64,000 bases of DNA, from positions 46,515,127-46,579,126 of the forward strand of contig NC_080043.1 of NCBI RefSeq assembly GCF_012489685.1. Reading direction: 5' to 3'. The notes beneath the pieces are model-generated. The model saw only the letters and a list, made by a program, of their open reading frames with translations. It was not told the origin of the DNA and ran no database searches. Every line of letters begins with the position of its first letter. Within the stretch, counting starts at the first letter, position 1. The position numbers were made by a program, and so were the translations under genes. Below, one piece after another: positions 34,171-45,300 of this stretch. This DNA is from Lotus japonicus (taxonomy: Eukaryota > Streptophyta > Magnoliopsida > Fabales > Fabaceae).

Positions 34171-36314
34171 AAAGTACTCGGTGACTTTCAATCATCACCA
34201 TAGCTCACCTTAGTGGCTTTCCCCAATTCCAATAACTCACAACAAAGGTCGACTTTTCCCCGTCTTTCGTAAATATTTTCCCCTTCAGTTTTCCTATACT
34301 TAAACATTAATAAAAATGATTTCAATTCAGATTAGTCAGGTTATGAGTTTATTTCTCAAAATCTAGGTTTCCCAAGTCTTTAGTTTTCGAAATTCTAATC
34401 CTTCTACGTTTTCCGAAAACCAACCACCCAAAAGAAGTTTCCCGGGGAAAGTCTAAGTAAACCAACAAATACCAACCAGGCTAGGTCTCAAACCCCTCAT
34501 TTGGACTTGCCTAGGGTTGCTCATCCAACCCAAAATATCAAAGATCACCAGATCAATGAATCTCCACTCCGAAGTCGCGTCAAAACGCTCAATTCAACAC
34601 AACATCACATCATAAGTTATGAAAACATTCATAACAATAAACCATCATCATAATCAATATCATAGCAAAGCATAAGTCGAATTTATCGACGCCTATCATG
34701 CAATCATAGCTAATATATATGTAAGTTGCCCTAACCTCGAGCTGTTCCAGCTTCGCAAACAAAGTTCTCCTCAAACAATTGCTCTGAGTCTTCCAAAGTT
34801 CCCTCAACTGAACCTCGGAGAAAAACAAAGCAGAATCCAAACAAAATCGATTAGTTCGATCGCAAAACAATACATAAACGATAGACAAAGCATTAAAGCT
34901 TCAGAATAGGACAATCAGGTACGAAAAGACAAGTTTTCGAAACCGAAAAACTCCCCCCTAAAGGAAATAGTCCACGACCTCAAAGGAAAAAGGGCTTCGA
35001 CTCTTTTTCTTTGATCAAATCAATTCACAAGGTAGTTTTAGGATAAAACTAAGGCAAAGAAACTGTCGGAACAATTTTCGGACAATCGGGCCGAAATACG
35101 GCTATCCAGGGGCATTTTGGTCCAAAATAAAGGCTCAAAACTTCAAAGTTATCAGTTCTGAAAACAAATTTGACAGCAACGATCCTCATGACATCCGTGA
35201 CAACAAATCCTAAAGGCACGAAGTCAGATTAAGTCTTTTTGACAATAAAGTTTCGAAATGTGAGACAAAAAGGGTTTTGAAACAGTTTTTCAGATCCTGG
35301 ACAACTGGATCACAATCAGCGTTTACTGACAGAGGTTTTAGACTCAGGGGAACGTAAGGAACATAACCCAACCAAGAAATCGAAGAAATAGGACCATTTT
35401 AGAAAAAGCTCAAAACTGTGAGCACAGAAACGACTTCAGAAACTCAGCAGAAACAGAAATCAGAGATAGGAATCGTGCTAGTTACCTCAATACCTAGAAG
35501 TAGGGACGAACTGCACGAAGATCAGTCAAGTTTTCGCGAAAATCTCTCCTCTCCCTCTCTCTCCACAAACCGCGGCCTTGAATGGGTGAAATGGCAAGAT
35601 TTTTGCTTTTTCGCCTATTTATAGGCGGGTGAAATCGCGGGAAAATGAAAATTTCGCGATTCCGATTTTTGCAGCACGTTCACCGAGGAATTCTAAGAGA
35701 GATTCTGGCGTCAGAATTCCAGAACTCAAAACAAGTATCTATGATTTGGGAAAAACGATATCTAAAATCCCAAAGGCGGTGTAAGTTAATCTGTCCCGAA
35801 AAACTACTTTTTGCTGTGATGCTCAAACGACAAAACTTCCTACTGAAGAAAGATTGGAAACGTCGAAACAAGTCTGGCACCACGGACGGAATCTTCGTTA
35901 GAAGTCCCGAATAGAAAAAGTCTTCATCCATCGCTCGAATCTAGGGTTTCGGAGCAAAGAAATTAGCGTCGGCGGGCATCCGAAAAGTGAAACCTATCAT
36001 GCGTACAGTCCAGACTTCCGAAATGAAACGCTGGTCGAAGGAAAAATAAAGAGAATCTTTAAATTTTCCAAGAGTTCGAAATCTCACTTAAAACGTTGCT
36101 CTAAAAGCGATATAGCTTATACTGGACACGCTCGCCATAAGGCAGGTGTGCAGACGACTCGCACTAACTCCGAAAACGACTACGCAACATTCCTCAAGCA
36201 ATTCCTGGACTTTCTTCTTCATTAATCTTTCTCAAATATCAAACTCTTGTCACGCTTACACTGATTCTACGCGTGAGTCGGAAACTGGCTTGTTCTGAAA
36301 ATCCAGGTCTTACA

Positions 36315-37997
36315 ATGGAGATGAGTCGGATGATTTGGAGATCATCATGAGAGAATGTGTGTTGTTGAAAGAAGTGTCTTTTGTCGCAGAATCGACTTTA
36401 CCTTAGGGTAAGCTTTTAGAGACAATAATTTACATAGAACACGTGGCGACGTGTCGAGTGAGGTCGGAGACGTTGTTTGGCGAATCATTTCGCATTCATG
36501 CACCATTAATGAGGTATTAACACGAGACGGATTGCGGACCTCGGTGGATTCCAAAATGGTCATAAGACCCGGATTTCCGCGTAAGAGCGCTTGTAGGCGA
36601 CTCTTAGTAGCAGACCGAAATGGAAGACCTTCGGGTTTACTGCTGATCTGACTACCGTTGTTGTTAGAGTAAGAGGCACGCGGGCCGAAATGGTCCCACC
36701 GTAGCTGGTGTTAGGGCTGATCCGTTTGATGTCCATCCCTTCCGGAATGCATTTGGTTAACTGGGTTAACCGTCATATCATTTCATGCAACATGCATGCT
36801 GACTTAGTTGCTGAGTGTGATTGATACTTGTTAATCCTATTTGATGTATGCTATTTGTTATTGCCGTTGTTTACATTCATTGTGGAGTGTGCAACCCTAG
36901 GATGTTATTTCTAGCTATAAGCCTAAGTGGCTATCTCTTATCTGTAACTATTGGATTTATTATCTACATAATTCTTTGGAGTTGACCCTCGCGTCTTCTG
37001 TGTGTGTTTTGGCGGACAACGCCCTTTGTCAGATGTCCATAGCGGACTGGTTCACAATGGTCCACCCTTCGGGGGGGATTAGATACGAGATGATAGACCA
37101 GGATGACCCCCGTTCGTGGGTGGTTGACCCCGCTAGCCATCGAGCGACGTACTCGGGGCGGATCATGGAGGACCATGTAGATAGGGTAGGATACTTGACG
37201 TCAGGAGTGCTGCGGAGATGCACTGTCAGTTTCAACTTGCCACCCGGTGTGCATTGCGGACCAGGAGTAGGAGGACCACCACCGCCAGCATCGTCTTCGG
37301 ATTATGAGGACCCCTCAGAGGAGGAGCCTGTGGGAGTGCATTTTTCAGAGTCCAGTTCACCCACCGTTGCTGTTATAGATGATCATGGTTCGGGCCCTAA
37401 GCCCGAGAGACCAGCACCAGAGCGCATCGCGGTTGCGAGAGGAGGACGGGTAGTGTACATAGACTTGGTCGTTCTGGATTCAGATTCAGACGACGATCAT
37501 GCTAGCATGTAGGTTTTAGTGCTTGTGTGAGCTCCTCGAGATAGGATTAGTGTAGGAGTAGAGTCTTAGCTCTGACTGTCATTTGTTTCCTTGGGGACAG
37601 GGTAGTTTTCCCGCCTATAGCTTTTTGTGTCGTTTCCTTACGGGAATCACAGAGAGTTGGTTGGACTTAGGAGGTCTTCTTTTCAGGCCATTGGGCCAAC
37701 TTAGTCTTATTTTTGAAGGTTGTGTTGCGGACACTTAACCTTTCCTGTTGGTTTGTATATATTGCCTACGGGCGCTACACTTTCTACTTTCCATCACTGG
37801 AGGTTACTCGTGACGAGGTTGCTACATACAGCGGGGGCTGTAATATATATTGTATATTAGTTCTGTTATCTCTCGCATTTGCGTTTTATTTATTTCAGTC
37901 TTGTTTATATTATCGACGAAAAAAAAATATTTACGTTTTTCCGCATTAAGTTTATTTTTGGTTTCTAAAGTAACGCCACCGAAATCGGGGTGTTACA
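36315..37997 (+). repeat. Tekay LTR A3, 3' part
   Basis: Plus-strand LTR lacking its first ~2.3 kb, replaced by the type-B element at 36314. It has the ACACGTGGC motif (~36439), the conserved block (36508-36576), the intact LTR ORF (36976-37512) and the family end GGGGTGTTACA at 37997. Its right side lies in the start of a copia gag region, so it was inserted in that copia element. Confidence 0.83.
36976..37512 (+). CDS. LTR-encoded ORF, intact 178 codons (A3)
   Basis: Starts MELTLASSVCVLAD; an internal Met (MSIADWF) at 37033 is the start shared with other copies. Conserved N-terminal region: WFTMVHPSGG, WVVDPASHRATYSGRIMED, GVLRRCTVSFNLPPGV. The C-terminal half is low-complexity: Pro/Ser, EDPSEEEPVG, SSSPTVAV, then LVVLDSDSDDDHASM. 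No signal peptide, membrane segment or known catalytic motif. In a hand alignment of 84 codons with 53082 onward, 24 codons differ synonymously and 21 change the residue, fewer replacements than neutral drift would give. It lies within R-U5, so it would be translated, if at all, from the leader of the genomic RNA. No recognised family. Confidence 0.6.
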   Translation: MELTLASSVCVLADNALCQMSIADWFTMVHPSGGIRYEMIDQDDPRSWVVDPASHRATYSGRIMEDHVDRVGYLTSGVLRRCTVSFNLPPGVHCGPGVGGPPPPASSSDYEDPSEEEPVGVHFSESSSPTVAVIDDHGSGPKPERPAPERIAVARGGRVVYIDLVVLDSDSDDDHASM

Positions 37998-39041
37998 ATT
38001 TCACTGGTGGTAGCCATTGTTTTTCACACCGGCCCGGATCACTGAACATTGTTAGGTGTGGTAATCAGAACTTGCGCTCTGATACCAATTGAAGGTATGA
38101 AGAACGGTAGAAAGTGTTACAACTGCACTTGAAACCTACAAGTGACTAACAATTACACTGACTTAGCTCACACTAAGATTCACTCTCTTAGTCTTCTCTA
38201 GGATCCGATCAACCTTGATCTCCTAAAGGTAACTAAACAAACAGTTTAACAAAGAATGTTTACAAGATATTTGCTTCTGAAAAGCTAATAGTAAACACAA
38301 TGAATTCAGATGAATGAATGCTTGAATGTTTTTGAATATAGCTTGCGCGTGTGTAATTCTTCTCACCGCATCTTTCAATCTTCAGCCTCTATTTATACTC
38401 CAAGGATTAGGGTTTGAACGCTGCATGGAAATTCTACTGTTGGAGGGCAGTTCTGGAAATTCCAGCTTCTGCTGTGGCTGAGAATGTTAGGTAGGTCGTC
38501 AGGATAGTACATATGCTTTTGTACTTGGATAGCGACTTGACCTTTAAACCTAGGAGACTTCTGATCAGGGGAATGCTTCATGTTGGAACTTGTGAAGCCG
38601 GTTGATCAGAGTCAGAGGGAAAGCACAGATCCTCTGACCATTGTATCTTCTGATTCTGAACGCAGAGGGAAGTACATGGTCTTCAGAGTTTCCACTGTTC
38701 AGCTTCTGGATCTTTAGAGTCTTCTACACCATCAGAACATCTGAACCTTCTGAGTTTCTTGGTTGTTAGAACTTCTGGATCTTCAGAACTTCTGGTGACT
38801 GAGTCCATATCAGAGTTTGTATAACTTCAGATCTTCTGAAGCATTTCTACTGTTCAGAGTGAAAATAGATGTTGCGAAAGCGTTGCTTGGGTCACTTTTT
38901 ATGCACAGTGCTTCAAATTAGTGTGAGACTGAATCAAGGTCAGAGCCTGTAAATAGCACACTCAGAAAAACACGTTAGAGTACAATAATTGTTCATACTC
39001 AAAAGGTTAACTTGTAATCATCAAAACATAGAGTTGTACTA
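37998..39041 (-). mobile_element. Ty1/copia (SIRE/Maximus-like) LTR and start of internal region
   Basis: LTR at 38090-39041 on the minus strand, with a TATA box (TATAAATAG, ~38390) and many TTCTGA/TCAGAA short repeats. Beyond its 3' end (38089) is the primer site TGGTATCAGAGC (38076-38087) and ~80 bp reaching ATGGCTACCACCAGTGAAAT, probably the gag start, before the A3 LTR interrupts. The first 29 bp of this LTR lie across the Athila at 51797-51825. About 976 bp in total. Copia assignment rests on LTR style and primer context, since no pol is visible. Confidence 0.65.
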
Positions 39042-40372
39042 TGATGACCCTATTTTAGTAGTGTTTTTAGGGTCATTACTTTGGTTGTTTTGAGTCTTTT
39101 TGTTGAGTCTCATGTAGTGTTTCATGCATTCTCATGCATTTTTATTCTTTTCTTTAGTTTTTATTTCGTTTTAGTAATTTAGTAGTTTTTTAGGTAGTTT
39201 TCTTGCATTTTAAGTAAAGTTTAGGACTTGCATGGTTTTGTTGTGTTTTATGAGGGACTTCTTGTGCTAATGAGCTCTTGGAGCTTCTAGAATCTTCCTT
39301 GTCTTGTTGGTTAGGTTTGGAGTGCAGAAACTGAAGGAGAAGGAAGGCCAAGAAGCATGGAATTGATGAAGAACATATAGAGAATTGAAAAGAGGAGTTT
39401 CAGAAGCCAAAAAGTCATTTTCAGGCGAGCTAGAGCGCCTAGGCGCTGGGAGTGGGCGCCTAGGCGCCAATAGGGTCAGAGAGCATGTTTTACAACATGC
39501 AATTGGCGCTCAGGCGCTCTGAATTGGCGCCTGAGCGCCCAGTTTCGTTAGTTTCAGCCTATAAATAAGGCTTAGGCCAATTTCTTTGATACATTTTGTC
39601 ATTTCACTCATTTTTGGTCAAGTTTGAGAGCTGAGGAGAACTTTGGGGCCAAGGGAGGCTTCCAACTTGTACTTTTTCTCAGGTTTTATTTACATTTTCT
39701 TCATGAATTCACTAGCCATGAGTGGCTAGTTTACTTTTTGCTTTGGGTTAAGAGATTCTATGAAACTTTAGTTTATAAATCCTATCTCTATGCATGAGTC
39801 TTGATTCAATCTTGTATTTCAATTCCTTATTGCATGTTTAGCTTTGGTGCACCTTTGCTATAGGCTAGATTATAATAGAATGGAAATTTGTTATGATTTA
39901 GGGACATGAATTGGAATAGATCCTTCTATACTTGCTTCTAGGAATAGAGTGAGGGTAGGGTTTTGTTGGCCTGAATAATTAAGCTATCATACCTCTTATG
40001 AATGTTTAAGTACACAAGGAATTGGGCTTATCTTTCAATTTGAGAGAATTACTTTTATGAGGAATCAACTAGTAAGTACATAGGCTATAACAACAAGATA
40101 TAAATCAAGATATCACATGCATAGGATAGGTGGACTAAAATGGATTAGATGATCAAACACCCAAGGCAATTTTCCATCAATTGTTATTTACATCATTTTC
40201 AACATTGCTGTTTTGCAAATCTTTTGTCACAATCAACCAAAATCAATTTCTAAATTGTACTGTCTTAAGAACTTGCAAACTCTAGGCTTAAATCAGTAAT
40301 TCTCACTCACAATCCCTGTGGTTCGATAATTTAAAACCCGGAGGTATTCGTGCACTTGCGAATTGACCAACA
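39042..40372 (+). repeat. Athila 5' LTR (1331 bp)
   Basis: Starts TGATGACCCTATTTTAG, ends GAATTGACCAACA. TATA at 39559-39567. Same length as the 3' LTR. Confidence 0.92.
39434..39567 (+). promoter_or_regulatory. Palindrome cluster and TATA box of the Athila LTR
   Basis: Perfect palindromes AGCGCCTAGGCGCT (39434-39447) and GGCGCCTAGGCGCC (39455-39468), a hairpin GCATGTT-TTAC-AACATGC (39483-39500), then two ATTGGCGC sites (39502, 39523) and one in reverse (39463-39471), followed by CTATAAATA at 39559. ATTGGCGC fits the E2F consensus WTTSSCSS. Position just upstream of the TATA box supports a promoter role; factor identity is inference. Confidence 0.6.
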
Positions 40373-40378
40373 AGTTTT

Positions 40379-40396
40379 TGGCGCCGTTGCCGGGGA
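40379..40396 (+). other. Primer binding site, tRNA-Asp (Athila)
   Basis: TGGCGCCGTTGCCGGGGA, six bases after the LTR end, complements the 3' end of plant tRNA-Asp, the primer of Athila-type elements. Confidence 0.9.
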
Positions 40397-40503
40397 TTGT
40401 TTGTGGTTTTCGGTTTAAGTTAAAGAGTTTGTTTGTTTGTTTTACTAAGCATTGCATTGAATAGGTGTTACTAACCTTTTCTCTGTTTTTGTGATTTTAG
40501 TTT

Positions 40504-42326
40504 ATGCACAGTAGGCTTGGCACGGATCCATTGCTGTTTGATCCGAAGCCTGAACGTACTCTTCGCCGTCGTCGAGCCCAACAAAGGCTTGAAGCCATGG
40601 CTGCTCAAATGACGGAAGAGGAGATGCAAGCCCACATTGAAGAAAGAGTGAATGAGGCTCTTGCTCAAATACTTCAAGAGCAAGAATTGGAGAATGCCAA
40701 TCGTTCTCTCAGAGACCTCACCTCGGCTGCCATGAGCTACGATTATCCGGGCAGCATAGTTTCCCCCGATGGCACGGGAAACTTTGAGCTGAGGCCGGCA
40801 TTCATCAACTTGGTGAGCCAAAATCAGTATGGTGGAGGTGCTCTTGAAGATCCTCATGCACACATGGAGCGGTTTATCCGCAATTGCAACACCTACAGAG
40901 TTCAGAATGTTTCAGCGGACACAATCCGCTTGAGTTTGTTCCCTTTTTCATTGAGGGATACTGCTGAAGAGTGGTTGAATTCACAGCCCCAAGGTAGCAT
41001 TACATCTTGGGAAGACTTGGCTGAGAAGTTCACCACAAGGTTTGTTCCAAGAGCCCTCTTGAGGAAACTCAAGAATGACATCATGACTTTTACTCAAACC
41101 ACCGATGAGAATCTCTATGAAGCTTGGGAGAGGTTCAAGAAGCTCTTGAGGAGGTGTCCTCAACATAATCTTACTCAAGCTGAGCAAGTAGCAAAGTTCT
41201 ATGATGGTCTCCAATAGTCTTCGAGGTTTGGTTTGGATGCGGCTTCAAGTGGAGAGTTCGATGCCGTACTTCCACAAGTGGGGTATGAGTTGACTGAAAA
41301 GATGGCTATAAGAGCCATGAACTCTAGTAATGATCGCCAAGCCCGAAGAGGAGTCCTTGAGGTTGAAGCTTATGATCAACTTATGGCCTCCAACAAGCAA
41401 CTCTCCAAGCAAATGAATGAAATTCAAAATCAAATGAAGACTACCAAGATTGGTGGTCGAGTTGCCAAGGTGGAGTGCGTGACTTGTGGAGGGCCACATG
41501 ACAGCGAAGAATGCACAGAGACTAGACCGGAGGAGGAAGTGAAGGTTATGGGTCAAGCTCGGAATGACCGATTTTCAAATACTTACAATCCAGGATGGAG
41601 GAATCACCCTAATTTTTCTTGGAGGCAAGGTAATAATGGGCAAGGAAATGGCTTTCAAAGACAATTTCCTAGCCAAGGATTTCAAGGCCAAAGCTCAAGA
41701 CAACCTCAAGAGCGAGGAGAAGGTGAAAGTAGTGATTCCAAGAAGAGCTTAGAAGAGTTGGTGGAAACTTTCATCAACCGGACGGAGAATAATTACAAGA
41801 ATCAAGAGGCGGCTATCAAGAATCTTGAGAATCAATTTGGCCAGCTGGCTAAGCAAATAGCCGAGAGACCTCAAGGTAAGTTTCCCTCCGACACTATCCC
41901 CAATCCTAAGCAAGAGAATGCCTCTGTTGTAGCCACTAGAAGTGGGAGGGTGATGAATGAATTGAAGAAAAAAACAGAGGGAGAAAAGAGAGAGGAGATA
42001 GTGGGAGGAGAAGTAGTTGTACCTATTAAGGTGAGAGAGGAAGTTGAGCTTACTCATGAAACTAGCAAGGTTCCGTTCCCTAAAGCATTGGCTAAGAAGA
42101 GCTTAGATAAAAAGTTTTCAAAGTTTGTTGATGTTTTCAAAAAGCTCCACATTAGTATTCCTTTTGCCGATGCTTAGGAACAAATGCCTATATATGCTAA
42201 GTTTATGAAGGATATTCTGCATAAGAGAAGAAGGTTGAAGGGAGTAGATGAGACGGTGTTGATGACGGAGGAATGTAGTGCCATTTTGCAGCGGAAGATG
42301 CCGAAGAAAAGAAGGGATCCCGGAAG
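40504..42326 (+). pseudogene. Athila gag, two in-frame TAG codons
   Basis: Starts MHSRLGTDPLLFDPKPERTL. The capsid region (FELRPAFINLVSQNQYGG, LSLFPFSLRDTAEEWL, FTTRFVP, FYDGLQ) is typical Athila. A TAG at 41215-41217 interrupts it and a second at 42175-42177 lies later; the single frame otherwise stays open through the one zinc knuckle (CVTCGGPHDSEEC, ~41476-41514), a Gln/Asn-rich segment and a Lys/Glu-rich tail (KKLHISIPFADA, IYAKFMKDI) up to 42326, where the solo LTR is inserted. Reading across the LTR leads directly into the protease in frame with normal spacing, so gag and protease were one ORF. Confidence 0.87.
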
Positions 42327-45300
42327 TGTAAGACCCAAGTTTTTAAGCTTAGAATAAGTGGAAGAGATTTCCATTTACGATTAGGCTTGATGTATTGTGA
42401 AAGGAAACCTGAACAAGAGTTTACCAAATGAAATAAATTTATGAGGGAGAAAGTTCAGGAAAAGTCAAAGGATCGTATCGAAGTCGATAAAAGTTATAGC
42501 ACGATCGTTATACGCTTAAACCTAGGTCAGAAACCCTAGTATATAGCTAATTTTCACTTTTAGGCACGACGGAAGTTAATTCCAAAAATCTTCAGAGAAA
42601 TGTTAGAACTTCTCTTTTTCCATATATCACAATCGTTTCGAGGCGAAACTCTAGGATCTACGAACGTCCGATTCCAATCATCGGAAGTTTGCCGAAACCG
42701 AATCCCTGGTATTTCAAAACCCTAGAATTTCTCGACAATGAAGACTTTATCTATTCAGAGCTTCAAATGGATATTCTACACGCGTACACCCGTTTCTCTT
42801 GATGATTTCAATCTTTCTTCAGAAGGAAGTTTTCCATTCCGACATTCGATGCAAAAAGCAACTTATCGGGTAAAATAGTTTTACACCGACTTTGCACCGA
42901 CTTTGCATTAGTTGCCAAAAATACAAGGAGACATCTTCTTAGCTTAGGAATTCCTTTGCCAAAACCTATCTTAGAATTCATGGAGAATGATGCCGGAAAA
43001 ATCAGATTCGCGAAACTTTCATTTTCCCGCGAATTACCATTTTCTATATATAGCCAAGAAATGAGAAAAAAATCACAAAACTCACCCAAAAACCCATTCA
43101 AGGCCGCGAGTTTGCATAGGAGAGGAGGAGGAGAGATTTTCTTCATTTCTTGCTTGATCGTCAATCAATCAGTTGCTACTTCAAGTCTTCGAGGTATAGT
43201 CGCTAATCCTTACCTCTGATCGCTTTTTCCATAGCTTTTCTGTAGAGTTTTCTGAGCGGATAGTTTATGGGTTTTTGCAAAACTATCCTGAATCTTTCAT
43301 TTCTGATTCTAAACCTCTTCTATATGTGCCCAAGATCACTTCTGCCGGATTAGATTTTCCGTTATGTCGCCGGAATTCCGCCGAAATCAATTTTAGCCTT
43401 AAATACCCATTTTTGGAGTTTTTGAGGTAAAGCTTCAACCTTTAGGCTAAAAACTATCGCCTTAGCTTAGTGCTAGTAGGATTAGTTGTCATAAACGTCG
43501 TTGGTGACGTCCCTGCAAAAATCATGACCAAAATACCCCTGCGACAGTTTTTGATCCGATAATTTTTCCGAGTTCAGAATACCCTTAGTTACGGCTTATG
43601 AAAGCATAGGAACCAAGTTTGATCGAAGAAAAATCGAGCCCCATAATTAACCAAAGTGGCCGAACCTATTTAGGGGGGAGGAGGAAATTTCCTTTTCCGA
43701 AAACTTGTCCTTTCGCGCTAGATTATCGTACCTTAGAGTATAGATTACTTCGTGTAACCTTAGTAAGTATCGATAGCTTAGTTCTCGATAGATTCTGATA
43801 GTATTTCTGTGACTTTGCTTTAAAGGAACTTTTGAGGAATTTCCTGAGGAGCAACGCTTTGCTTGTGAGGAAGAGTTAGAAGATAATCCTGGAGAATCTG
43901 CAGGTGAGGGCTTCTCACTGAATCTCTAGTTAATGCTTAGGGTCGATGTTTCGACATTGTTTACTGTTTATGCACTGGAATTGTGTGTGATTGGAAAATG
44001 TTTTCTGAGGCTTCGGCTGACAATGTAGATGGTTCATCTACTGAATGTTTTTGAGATTGTCTTACATGCTATGTGCTATGTGGGTAATCTAGGATGTGTG
44101 GTGCATGCTTTATATGCTAAGTGCTAAGTGTTTATGATGCGATCTATTGATATATGACATGTTGTTGATTGTGATGATTTAAATATGCTCTGTACTGGAA
44201 TCTGAGAATAGCGGGCAGGTCATGCCGATTTTATTTTGAGAGTTTTGAGAAAGTTTGATAGGACGAACGAGGTTCGGGCCTTAATTCTGTTTAGTGGATC
44301 GAGACATCCTCTGGAAGCGACTTGGGATTGGGAGATCCTGACAATGTATAAGACTTGCGATAAGACAAAATGGAATCTATTTTATAAAGAAAATTCATAA
44401 GACCTTAAATAACCTCAAAATCTTTAAGTAATGATAACAACCTCGAAGGAAGGCATTGGAAGTCAAATCATGGTTTTGGAAAAGCGAGGAGTGTCGTCGA
44501 ATCCAAGTGTTGAGGAGTTTGGTAAGTTCTGAGTATGTTGGTACTCCTTCGCTCGTTGAGCAGTTTGTTAGCCATCCAAAGGATGAGCCGAGAAGCTTCA
44601 CTGAGGCGTGAGACCTTGTGAATGCGTGATACTCCACTGAGGCGTGAGACCTTGTGGAAAGCATGGATCTTCACTGAGGCGTGAGACCTCGTGAACAGCA
44701 TGAAGCTTCACTGAGGCGTGAGACCTTGTGAATGCGGGATACTCCACTGAGGCGTGAGACCTTGTGGAAAACATGGAACTCCACTGAGGCGTGAGACCTT
44801 GTGAGAGCATGAAACTTCACTGAAGCGTGAGACTTCGTGCAAGTGTGTAAATTCACTGAGGCGTGAGACCTTGTGAAAGCATAAAACTTCACTGAAGCGT
44901 GAGACTTTGTGAATGTGTGAGACTCCACTGAAGCGTGAGACTTCGTGAGAGCATTGATGACTCGAAGAGTTATCGTGAGTGGTTGCACTCATTTTATGAT
45001 TATTGTATTTTGTCGCAGAATCGACTTTTACCTTAGGGTAAGCTTTTAGAGACATTAATTTACCTAGAACACGTGGCGACGTGTCGAGTGAGGTCGGAGA
45101 CGTTGTTTGGCTAATCACATTGCACTCATGCATACATAGGAGGTTAATACACGGCGTGATACCGGACCTCGGTGGATTGGAGGTTAATACACGGCGTGAT
45201 ACCGGACCTCGGTGGATTCCAAAATGGTCATAAGACCCGGATTTCCGCGTAAGAGCGCTATTAGGCGACTCTTAGTAGCAGATCTGGCTACCGTTGTTGT

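Larger units (their letters stand above)
33006..36314 (-). repeat. Tekay LTR type B, 3' end cut by E4
   Basis: Begins at 36314 on the minus strand (TGTAAGACCTGG) and runs to 33006, where E4 is inserted about 300 bp before the expected end. TATA at 35615-35624 within CCTATTTATAGG, candidate donor TTGAG|GTAACT near 35486, two hairpin arrays (33622-33866, 33952-34170) and an LTR ORF (33075-33416). Its 5' end abuts a split plus-strand LTR (36315), so this element is itself inserted in another LTR. It is the best guide to the missing parts of the E1 3' LTR. Confidence 0.85.

Noticed and set aside
36976..37512. Host gene captured in the region
   Set aside because: Related copies occur at the same offset in several LTR subfamilies, so it belongs to the element.
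40504..42326. Programmed readthrough of amber codons in Athila gag (two TAG), E2 gag and E1 pol
   Set aside because: No leaky CARYYA context follows, the sites are not equivalent between elements, and E4 has a TGA. Ordinary nonsense mutations explain them.
44597..44959. CRISPR-like array (22-base constant part, 14-15 base variable spacers)
   Set aside because: Inside a plant retrotransposon LTR with an intact target duplication; the variable parts are related to each other and there are no cas genes. It is a tandem hairpin array.
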